The translations under genes and the position numbers were made by a program. From contig JABXGS010000237.1 of NCBI GenBank assembly GCA_016550425.1, forward strand, positions 1 through 8,634: DNA of 8,634 bases, written 5' to 3'. Below the pieces are notes generated by a model. That model did not search any database. It had not been told where the DNA came from and saw only the letters and a program-made list of their open reading frames with translations. Numbering within the stretch: the first letter of the stretch is position 1; each line of letters starts with the position of its first letter. The DNA comes from an archaeon (GTDB lineage: Archaea > Asgardarchaeota > Hermodarchaeia > Hermodarchaeales > Hermodarchaeaceae). Below are positions 1-6,338 of the stretch, one piece after another.

Positions 1-645
1 GGGATGAACGCAGGTGAATCGTTCTGGATGGACATCGAAGTAGGAACCACACGAGTCGGATCTCCAGCAGTTACCGTTATTGACGACCCAACCATACCGA
101 AAAGCGGGGGATTCTATCTCTATGATGATGAAGGGGTTAAAGCCCGCCCGCGATATCTCATCAAAGATGGTATCGCCAATGAAATGCTCCACGACCGCTT
201 ATCTGCTGGGCGAGCCGGTGTCAAATCCAACGGTTCGTCACGAGCCACAAATTACGATCGTGAACCCATCCCTCGGATGGCTAATACCTACATTGCCCCT
301 GGTGAATTTACATTCGACGAACTAATTGAAGACGTTAAGTATGGAATATACATGCACTCATTCACGGAATGGAACATTGACGATCGTCGGTATCAGTCGA
401 AGTACGTGGGCTCATATGCTCGTATTATCGAAAATGGCGAAATAACTGATAGGTTTGTACGGAGACCGATACTGGAAATAACATCCCGCGGCTTATTTGA
501 CGCCGTTGATGCTTGTTCAAAGGGCTTCGCGGCATGGCAGGCGATTTGTGGAAAGTCGGACCCAGGACAGGGCATCCCTGTGTGGACGGCAGGTCCAGAC
601 GCGGTAAGATTACGTGAGATCCGCTTGGGAGGTGCTCCAGCATGA
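1..645 (+). CDS. tldD: TldD metalloprotease, C-terminal part (5' end outside window)
   Basis: Zinc-dependent subunit of the TldD/TldE protease, a cytoplasmic heterodimer that degrades unfolded peptides and, in bacteria, matures some modified peptides. The reading frame is open from base 1 (GGG then ATG at 4), so the gene begins upstream; the ATG at 4 is internal, because the HExxxH zinc motif of TldD lies in the missing part. Visible family blocks are the DDEGV segment (41-45, counted from the ATG at 4), PIPRMANTYIAPGEFTFDELI (88-108), the IIENGEIT strand (141-148), and ICGKSDPGQGIPV (181-193). The last block contains Cys182, which aligns with the third zinc ligand of E. coli TldD. A SFTEWNIDDRR segment (119-129) stands where many bacterial TldDs have a glycine-rich GGxV stretch. 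The gene overlaps the downstream TldE gene by four bases (ATGA), implying coupled translation and a shared operon. The identification is firm; the substrate in this organism is unknown. Confidence 0.9.
   Translation, partial: GMNAGESFWMDIEVGTTRVGSPAVTVIDDPTIPKSGGFYLYDDEGVKARPRYLIKDGIANEMLHDRLSAGRAGVKSNGSSRATNYDREPIPRMANTYIAPGEFTFDELIEDVKYGIYMHSFTEWNIDDRRYQSKYVGSYARIIENGEITDRFVRRPILEITSRGLFDAVDACSKGFAAWQAICGKSDPGQGIPVWTAGPDAVRLREIRLGGAPA
627..634 (+). promoter_or_regulatory. Shine-Dalgarno site for tldE
   Basis: GGGAGGTG lies 7 bases before the ATG at 642, inside the last codons of tldD. It is the strongest ribosome binding site in the window, close to the archaeal consensus GGAGGTGATC. It fixes the tldE start and shows that tldE can be translated from within the tldD message. 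Confidence 0.8.
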
Positions 646-2015
646 GTAATCTAGATACTGTGCAGAGGATTGTTGACCATGTTTTGAAGGTAGCTGCGAA
701 GGATGGGCAGGCAGTTGTTCGTGCTCGTGATGTGTTGGAGCATCAGGTGCGGATTAGTAATTCAGAGATTGACATTTTCAAGCAGTGGAAGTATACTGTT
801 CTTGAAGTGTTCGTTGCCATTGAGGGGCGAATTGGTACAACAGAGATTTACAATCCAACCATCAAGTCTGTGGATGCGGAAGTAGCTCGTTTGACAAAAT
901 TTGTACAGAGTTTACAGCCCACTCCACTATTTTCAGGTTTGCAGGATGAAATCAAGCCACCAACAAAAGTGGACCAACTTTATGATAAGCGAATTCGTGA
1001 TTTCCCAGACAAAGCACCGGATGTAGTGACCGAAGCCCTTAATCGTGCGCAGAAATCGGGCGCCAGACGAACAGCAGGGTCATTCTTTTTCGATGAAACA
1101 CAAAATGTACTGGAGACATCTCAAGGGTTTAGTGGGCGTTATCCGGCATCATCCTATCGAATGACCTTACGAAGCTTCGTAGATCCTGAAAGTTCTGGAC
1201 AAGGAGTGGCTGTGGGCCGAAGTTTGAAAGACATAGAGACACACATCGCACAAGCAGGAGAGGAATCTGGAGAAATTGCAAAACAAGCCGTTGGCGGAAA
1301 ACAAGGCAAAGCTGGAATCTATGATCTGGTCTTGCATCCAACGGTTGCGGCCTCGGTGTTAGGGAGCCTCGCAGAATCAGCTAATCCTTTACTGATGATG
1401 TTGGGAATGAGTCCGTTAAAGGATAAAATTGGAGAAAAACTTGCTCCAGAAAACGTGAATATTTGGGATGATGGTCGTATTTCGAATGGACTAGGAAGTG
1501 CGCCTTTTGATTTTGAAGGAACACCTACCCAGAAATCCCCCATTTTCCAACAAGGTGTATTACAGGGCATTGTTCATAATGTGACATCGGCTCGAATGAC
1601 ACAAGCAAAGAGCACTGGGAATTGTCAACTGGTGAACTTCGGAATGGGCTCAAAACTTGTCGTTCCAGCAAACACCAATATTGTCTTTTCAGAAGGAGAT
1701 GCGTCTTTTGAAGAGCTCCTCGAATCCAAGAGACCAACCATCTATGTGACATCAAACTGGTACTTACGCTACACGAGTCAGCTCGAAGGAACCTTTTCAA
1801 CAATTCCCCGTGATGGGATGTTCTTGATCGAAAAAGGGGAAATTAGTCAACCTATCCAAAAACTTCGCATCGCAGATAACCTTCTTCGGATGTATGCCAA
1901 TATTGAAGCGATAGGGAAGACAGCGCGACAAGTACAATGGTGGGAAGTAGAGACTCCGACCTTTATTCCATATATCCGTGTCAAGGATGTGCCCATGACT
2001 GCAGCAACTCAGTAA
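642..2015 (+). CDS. pmbA: TldE/PmbA family protein (TldD partner)
   Basis: Non-catalytic partner subunit of TldD; in E. coli the TldD/TldE complex processes microcin B17 precursor and degrades CcdA antitoxin. The 457 residues match the family's usual length of about 450. The N-terminal half (1-190) carries the mixed alpha/beta domain with the typical VLEVFVAIEGRIGTTE strand pair (53-68). The C-terminal half has YDLVLHPTVAASVLGSLAES (227-246), where TldD would have its HExxxH helix but here only HPTVA is present. It continues with DDGR and FDFEGTPTQ (276-297), GIVHNVTSARMTQAKSTGN (309-327) and IEKGEISQPI (396-405). The missing zinc ligands are what separate TldE from TldD. The start is set by the ATGA overlap with tldD and by the strong ribosome binding site at 627-634. 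A 162-base gap to the next gene suggests that the operon ends here. Confidence 0.92.
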   Translation: MSNLDTVQRIVDHVLKVAAKDGQAVVRARDVLEHQVRISNSEIDIFKQWKYTVLEVFVAIEGRIGTTEIYNPTIKSVDAEVARLTKFVQSLQPTPLFSGLQDEIKPPTKVDQLYDKRIRDFPDKAPDVVTEALNRAQKSGARRTAGSFFFDETQNVLETSQGFSGRYPASSYRMTLRSFVDPESSGQGVAVGRSLKDIETHIAQAGEESGEIAKQAVGGKQGKAGIYDLVLHPTVAASVLGSLAESANPLLMMLGMSPLKDKIGEKLAPENVNIWDDGRISNGLGSAPFDFEGTPTQKSPIFQQGVLQGIVHNVTSARMTQAKSTGNCQLVNFGMGSKLVVPANTNIVFSEGDASFEELLESKRPTIYVTSNWYLRYTSQLEGTFSTIPRDGMFLIEKGEISQPIQKLRIADNLLRMYANIEAIGKTARQVQWWEVETPTFIPYIRVKDVPMTAATQ

Positions 2016-2045
2016 TGCTCTTAAAGTACCAAAAAGTCTAGTCAC

Positions 2046-2053
2046 GTTTATAA
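2046..2053 (+). promoter_or_regulatory. Candidate TATA box in the tldE/radical SAM gap
   Basis: The sequence around 2046-2053 reads GTTTATAA, close to the archaeal TATA consensus. It sits in the 162-base gap 2016-2177, about 125 bases before the radical SAM start, so a leader of roughly 100 bases would follow. An A-rich stretch at about 2096-2109 is an alternative closer element. The gap shows no RNA gene and no clear terminator; a weak dyad AGGTC (2053-2057) / GACCT (2069-2073) is present. Pattern only. Confidence 0.25.
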
Positions 2054-2177
2054 GGTCAGGACAATTGGGACCTACAATTCGACGAAAGACATAAGAAGTA
2101 AAAAATAACCGAACATTAACCCTCCACTCTCTGACCAACAAAGAATCGTATACACACAGGTTCCATGGGATGATAAG

Positions 2178-3902
2178 ATGGGTAGAAACGGTGGCAAAAA
2201 AGTTGTATTGACTGCATCTGTTGCCGAAATGGCTGGATGGGATGCAGACCCCTTTATCGCATTTGCAGGTGGATTTCCAGGTCGGCTCGTTCCATCCTTC
2301 TTATTACGACAAGGATACAAACCTGATCCACCGAATGCGGATCACTCAGCGCCCTTTGCACCCTATGGACTTCGGAAAATCGAAGCGACCCTTTTAGAAA
2401 ACGGCTTCGACGAAGATGACGTAATGACTGTGCATCCTTCACAACTGAAGCATGTAATGGGACCGAAGACAAAGGTCGTCGGAGTTTCAAGCATGGACCC
2501 CTTAGGGATGGCCTATGTAAGTGTGACCTATTCTTCTCTTACTGGAATGGGATACACCCCCGCAACCGGATTAGAGTTTTGGCGACTTACTCAAAACTCT
2601 GCCCTCCAAAAGCACAAAGTGCCACGTATTCTGGGCGGTGCCGGATCTTGGCAATTGAAGAACCCAAAACTTCGTAAACAGTACGGATTCGACTGTGTCG
2701 TCATGGGTGAATCAGAAAGAATAGCAGCGCAATTATTTGAAAAGGCGATTCGCGGTGAAAAATTACCAGGAATAGTCAGAGCAGAGCGACCAGCCGATGA
2801 GGATATTCCAGCTATTAAAAACGGTGCAATATATGGTGCTGTTGAAATTTCGCGAGGTTGTGGTCGTGGCTGTCAGTTCTGCTCCCCCACAATGAAATTT
2901 CGACGCACATTCCCAATCAAGAAAATTCTCCAAGAAGTTCGCGCGAATCTTAACTGCGGCGCCAATATGATTCTACTAAACACTGATGACGTCTTTTTAT
3001 ACGGATCCAAGGAACGCTTCCTTCCCAACCGGGATGCTGTTCTTAGTTTGTATGAAGCGGTTGTAAACGAACCGGGTGTTAAATACGTGCAAACCGCTCA
3101 TGCGTCCCTAGCCCCCGCAATCGTCGACCCAATAATGGTTCAAAGAATTACAGAAATTATCGGTGATAAGTGTCGATATCGCTTCAAAGGCGATCCTGTT
3201 GTTACCGTTGAAGTAGGTGTTGAGACTGGTAGTCCGCGACTGATGCAAGAGCACATGCGGGGCAAAGCATTACCCTATGATGTCAGTGAATGGCCTGAAA
3301 TCGTCTGCGAAGCCTATGGGATTCTCAATGATGCTAATTGGGTCCCATTATGCACCCTCGTAACTGGTCTACCAAAGGAAACCGAAGAGGATGTCTTACA
3401 CACACTTGACCTAATTCATCGGATGCGACGTTTCAAAACGTTCTTTGTACCCCTCTTCTTTGTCTCGTTGGAAGATTGTGCATTGAACAAAGAAAAAACC
3501 TTGGATCTTCGACGTCTCACAGAGTTGCAGTGGGAAGTTTTCATTGAGTGCTGGGACCATAACCTCCATCATTGGCGAGAAAGTTGGCTAGGTGAACTCA
3601 AAGAAACCTGGATTAACCGCCAACTCATCAAACTGATTGGCGGGTTCCTTTACCTCAGCTACTACAAATTCAAGCATGGTGGAAAATCCAAACGAATGCT
3701 TTCACGAATCTCAGGAATTTTAGGTAAGGATTATCGATTTCTGTTACCCTTCAAACATCCCTTTGGTGGAGAGCTACCTGAATCCCTCAAAAAACAGCAA
3801 TCACATCAAATCAGGCTATTACCAGTCATATCGGGAAGCGAGGATGTGCCCCGGGAAATGCAATATGCAAATCAAGAGGCTCAGTACCGTCTCCGACAAT
3901 AA
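2178..3902 (+). CDS. Radical SAM protein with N-terminal cobalamin-binding-like domain
   Basis: A 574-residue enzyme predicted to use a [4Fe-4S] cluster and S-adenosylmethionine for radical chemistry; its substrate is unknown. The radical SAM core has CGRGCQFC at 228-235, the CxxxCxxC cluster ligands (Cys228, 232, 235). NTDDVFLYG (268-276) and VGVETGS (346-352) correspond to SAM-contacting strands of the barrel. Residues 1 to about 205 look like the Rossmann-type B12-binding domain found before many radical SAM cores: KTKVVGVSSMDPLGMAYVS (98-116), ILGGAGSW (151-158) and the late VMGESE strand (175-180). The DxHxxG motif that supplies the lower cobalt ligand is absent, so cobalamin may not bind or may bind base-on. 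The C-terminal 150 residues are rich in aromatic and basic residues and are not recognised. Start: ATG at 2178 with a weak GGGA site 7 bases upstream. The gene is monocistronic by position and convergent with the sirtuin. The superfamily is firm; no pathway can be assigned. Confidence 0.88.
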   Translation: MGRNGGKKVVLTASVAEMAGWDADPFIAFAGGFPGRLVPSFLLRQGYKPDPPNADHSAPFAPYGLRKIEATLLENGFDEDDVMTVHPSQLKHVMGPKTKVVGVSSMDPLGMAYVSVTYSSLTGMGYTPATGLEFWRLTQNSALQKHKVPRILGGAGSWQLKNPKLRKQYGFDCVVMGESERIAAQLFEKAIRGEKLPGIVRAERPADEDIPAIKNGAIYGAVEISRGCGRGCQFCSPTMKFRRTFPIKKILQEVRANLNCGANMILLNTDDVFLYGSKERFLPNRDAVLSLYEAVVNEPGVKYVQTAHASLAPAIVDPIMVQRITEIIGDKCRYRFKGDPVVTVEVGVETGSPRLMQEHMRGKALPYDVSEWPEIVCEAYGILNDANWVPLCTLVTGLPKETEEDVLHTLDLIHRMRRFKTFFVPLFFVSLEDCALNKEKTLDLRRLTELQWEVFIECWDHNLHHWRESWLGELKETWINRQLIKLIGGFLYLSYYKFKHGGKSKRMLSRISGILGKDYRFLLPFKHPFGGELPESLKKQQSHQIRLLPVISGSEDVPREMQYANQEAQYRLRQ

Positions 3903-3907
3903 TCACT

Positions 3908-4666
3908 TCAACGCTGAGATTTTATCACTTCGACAATAGCAGCGAGTGTTTCTCCTGCTTCAGCAGTAAAAACAAGATCTGAGACTGGATCAAAGGGTGT
4001 CGGTTCTTGGTTTATAATTATCAATTTCGAACCACTTTGTTTTGCGATGGTCGGGAGTGAGGCCACAGGATAGACAACAAGGTATGAACCGATTGCAAGC
4101 ATTAGTTGACAATGTCTTGCAAACTCAATCGAAGTAGCCAGCTCCTTTTGGGGTAATGCTTCACCAAAAAAGACGGTATCCAATTTTACAAGCCCACCAC
4201 AACTGGGACACATCACCGGAATTTGTCGTTTTTTCATAGCTTTTTCCAAGAGTTTACGGTCTACTTTGAACTGGCACACTGTACATGTACCACTAAAGAG
4301 GCTCCCATGAACTTCAAGAACACGCTGACTCCCTGCCTGTTGATGGAGACCATCAACATTTTGTGTAATTACCACGTCTAAGAGATTCATTCTCTCAAGT
4401 TCAGCAAGTGTCGTGTGGGCAGGATTAGGCTTTGCATACATAACAGTGGGTGCCATTTCCAACGCCATTTCCCACCAACCCTTCGGATCACTAAGAAATC
4501 CATCAACATTCGCGAATATGGTGGGGTCCACTTTTGTCCAAAGCCCATCTGGTCCGCGAAAATCAGGTATCCCACTTTTTGTCGAGACCCCAGCACCGGT
4601 GAGTGCAATGGTAGACGGGGATTCCAGTATCATCTGAGCTGCTCGCTCTATATTGGTAATTGACAA
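3908..4666 (-). CDS. sir2: Sir2-family NAD-dependent protein deacetylase (sirtuin)
   Basis: Removes acyl groups from protein lysines using NAD+, giving nicotinamide and O-acetyl-ADP-ribose; an archaeal relative is known to deacetylate the chromatin protein Alba. Numbered from the TTG start (252 residues), the family motifs are GAGVSTKSGIPDFRG (24-38) and TQNVDGLHQQAG (101-112). The catalytic His120 lies in VLEVHG, the zinc cysteines are 128/131 and 153/156, and GEALP (168-172) and IGSYLVVYPVASLP (192-205) follow. The YxxR pair that marks Sirt5-like desuccinylases is not seen, so a plain deacetylase is more likely. I prefer the TTG at 4666 because GGTGA lies 7 bases before it and because the protein then begins level with the Archaeoglobus Sir2-Af1 N-terminus as I recall it. 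An upstream ATG at 4711 would add 15 residues (267 aa) but has no good ribosome site. Convergent with the radical SAM gene, divergent from the kinase operon. Confidence 0.93.
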   Translation of the reverse strand: MSITNIERAAQMILESPSTIALTGAGVSTKSGIPDFRGPDGLWTKVDPTIFANVDGFLSDPKGWWEMALEMAPTVMYAKPNPAHTTLAELERMNLLDVVITQNVDGLHQQAGSQRVLEVHGSLFSGTCTVCQFKVDRKLLEKAMKKRQIPVMCPSCGGLVKLDTVFFGEALPQKELATSIEFARHCQLMLAIGSYLVVYPVASLPTIAKQSGSKLIIINQEPTPFDPVSDLVFTAEAGETLAAIVEVIKSQR

Positions 4667-4673
4667 AGAACGG

Positions 4674-4678
4674 TCACC
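4674..4678 (-). promoter_or_regulatory. Shine-Dalgarno site favouring the TTG start of the sirtuin
   Basis: On the - strand GGTGA occupies these bases, 7 bases before the TTG at 4666-4664. No comparable site precedes the ATG at 4711, which is preceded only by CAGGTTT. This site decides the preferred start. Confidence 0.55.
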
Positions 4679-4739
4679 TATAATAAAAAAGGAAGCTTCG
4701 TGGTGTGTCATAAACCTGTGGGTGCTTCGAGGTCAAAAC

Positions 4740-4748
4740 AAATTATAA
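4740..4748. promoter_or_regulatory. Candidate shared TATA element between divergent genes
   Basis: AAATTATAA contains the self-complementary TTATAA (4743-4748), so it could seat TBP in either orientation. Reading right, a start about 27 bases on would fall near 4770, just before the kinase ribosome site. Reading left, it would fall near 4719, giving a leader of about 50 bases to the sirtuin TTG or about 8 bases to the alternative ATG. It is the best promoter-like element in the divergent gap; no experimental support. Confidence 0.35.
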
Positions 4749-4770
4749 CGGCTAATAGAACAAGTATGGC

Positions 4771-4776
4771 AGGGTG
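4771..4776 (+). promoter_or_regulatory. Shine-Dalgarno site for the TTG-started kinase
   Basis: AGGGTG lies 8 bases before the TTG at 4785. The next in-frame starts, GTG at 4803 and ATG at 4806, would cut into the first beta strand of the phosphate-binding domain. This site and the fold together support TTG. Confidence 0.5.
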
Positions 4777-4784
4777 TACTGTAT

Positions 4785-6332
4785 TTGACAAAAGAAACGC
4801 TTGTGATGGCAATAGATGTCGGAACTAGTGGAACCAAAACCGCGGTATTTGATGCAACGACGGGTGAACTGATTTCGCAAACTCATCAAGAGTATTTTTC
4901 TGTATTTCCCCGACCCACTTGGGTGGAACAGGATGCTGAGGATTGGTGGCGAACCACTTGCATTACAGCGAAGACAACGGTGAAAAAGCTTAGAAAGAAG
5001 CTGAAAAATCTCGCAGCCATAAGTATTACAAATCAACGGGAGACCATCGTTCCAGTAAATCAACAGGGTGAACCTATTCACAACGCCCTGGTGTGGCAGG
5101 ATCGTCGAACCGTACCCCAATGCACACTCATCAAAGAGTCATTGGGAGCAGAAAAAGTGTATTCGGAAACAGGCCTCACTATTGACCCATATTTTTCCGC
5201 GCCTAAGATTCTATGGTTTAAAAAGGAACAACCACAGGTCTTCCAACACGCACACAAATTCTTGCTTGTTCACGATTTCATTCTTCATCGCCTAACAGAC
5301 CAATTTGCTACCGATTACAGTAACGCGTCCCGAACAATGCTATTTGCAGTTAAACAAATGGAATGGTCCAATCTGATATGTGACACGTTAGAAATTCCTA
5401 AAGAGAAATTACCAGTCGCTCATCCCTCAGGATTTAGAATAGGAGAAGTAACATCAGCTGCTGCAAAAGACACAGGACTACCCGAAGGACTGCCAGTTAT
5501 TATTGGCGGAGGTGATCAACAGTGTGGGGCAGTGGGAGTTGGAGTAGTCAAACCGGGCCGTGTAAAAGCTACGATCGGGACTGGAACCTTCATTCTTGCA
5601 TTTGAAGCCCAGCCACGATTTGATCCTCAGCGGCGTCTTCTCTGTAGTTGCCATGCTGTTCCTAATCGATGGGTAATTGAAGCAAGCATATTCACAAGCG
5701 GGATTATTTACCGCTGGTTCCGAGACCAATTTGGACATGAAGAGAAGCAACTCGCGAAACTTCTGGATGCAGATGCATATGAATTAATGGATGAACAAGC
5801 AAAGCAATCACCACCTGGCGCACGGGGAATTATCGTCTTACCACATTTTGTTGGAGCAGGTGCCCCGCATTGGAACCCCGAGGCAAGAGGCGTAATTTTG
5901 GGTCTAGCTTTGGGCCATTCGAGATCAGATATTATCCGGGCAATAATGGAAGGAACTGCATTTGAGGTGCGGCTAAATCTCGAAACCATGAAAAATATCG
6001 GGATTTCAATAAAGGAACTGCGACTCACCGGTGGAGCAACAAGGAGTGCAATATGGAATCAAATCCAATCAGATATTGTACACCTTCGAGTCCAACGGAG
6101 TAAAATCGAAGAAGCAACGGCACTAGGAGCTGCAATCCTCGCTGCTACGGGCGTTGGAGTGTATCGCGAAGTTAGCCAAGCTGCTGAAGCAATGGTTTCA
6201 ATAGGTGAACAATACACACCCAGAAAAGAACTAGAATCACGATATAATCAATTATTTACAATCCACAATGATGCGTATAGTGCCTTAGAGAAGGCAAAGG
6301 TTTTTTCACAGCTGAGCACACTTGACCATTGA
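4785..6332 (+). CDS. FGGY-family carbohydrate kinase, glycerol kinase-like
   Basis: ATP-dependent kinase of the FGGY family, most simply a glycerol kinase making glycerol 3-phosphate in the cytoplasm. The N-terminal domain opens with MAIDVGTSGTKTAVFD (8-23), the phosphate-binding loop. Residues that hold glycerol in E. coli GlpK all have counterparts: Arg85-Glu86 (TNQRET), Trp104 (VWQDRR), Tyr136 (DPYFS), Asp244-Gln245 (GGGDQQ, Asp being the catalytic base) and Phe269 (IGTGTF). TDYSNASRTMLF (176-187) is close to the GlpK segment. The C-terminal domain carries GGATRSAIWNQIQSDI (416-431) and ATALGAAILA (444-453) for ATP binding, a version nearer to xylulokinase-type members. At 515 residues it is slightly longer than GlpK (502). 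The TTG start is supported by AGGGTG. Only 6 bases separate it from the LarA-like gene, so the two are probably one transcript. Alternatives are another triol, polyol or sugar kinase. Confidence 0.88.
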   Translation: MTKETLVMAIDVGTSGTKTAVFDATTGELISQTHQEYFSVFPRPTWVEQDAEDWWRTTCITAKTTVKKLRKKLKNLAAISITNQRETIVPVNQQGEPIHNALVWQDRRTVPQCTLIKESLGAEKVYSETGLTIDPYFSAPKILWFKKEQPQVFQHAHKFLLVHDFILHRLTDQFATDYSNASRTMLFAVKQMEWSNLICDTLEIPKEKLPVAHPSGFRIGEVTSAAAKDTGLPEGLPVIIGGGDQQCGAVGVGVVKPGRVKATIGTGTFILAFEAQPRFDPQRRLLCSCHAVPNRWVIEASIFTSGIIYRWFRDQFGHEEKQLAKLLDADAYELMDEQAKQSPPGARGIIVLPHFVGAGAPHWNPEARGVILGLALGHSRSDIIRAIMEGTAFEVRLNLETMKNIGISIKELRLTGGATRSAIWNQIQSDIVHLRVQRSKIEEATALGAAILAATGVGVYREVSQAAEAMVSIGEQYTPRKELESRYNQLFTIHNDAYSALEKAKVFSQLSTLDH

Positions 6333-6338
6333 GCATTA

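Noticed and set aside
1797..2141. A 114-codon open frame on the - strand across the end of tldE and the following gap
   Set aside because: It lies mostly antisense to a strongly supported gene, its predicted protein has no domain logic, and no ribosome site is evident.
2016..2177. Possible tRNA or small RNA in the gap between tldE and the radical SAM gene
   Set aside because: No cloverleaf, T-loop sequence or long stem could be found; only a 5-base dyad is present.
5708..6028. A 106-codon open frame on the - strand inside the kinase gene
   Set aside because: Antisense to conserved FGGY motifs, with no recognisable protein features.
6301..6306. A run of six T as a possible archaeal terminator
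   Set aside because: It lies inside the kinase coding region, and the next gene begins 6 bases after the kinase stop, so ending transcription there is unlikely.
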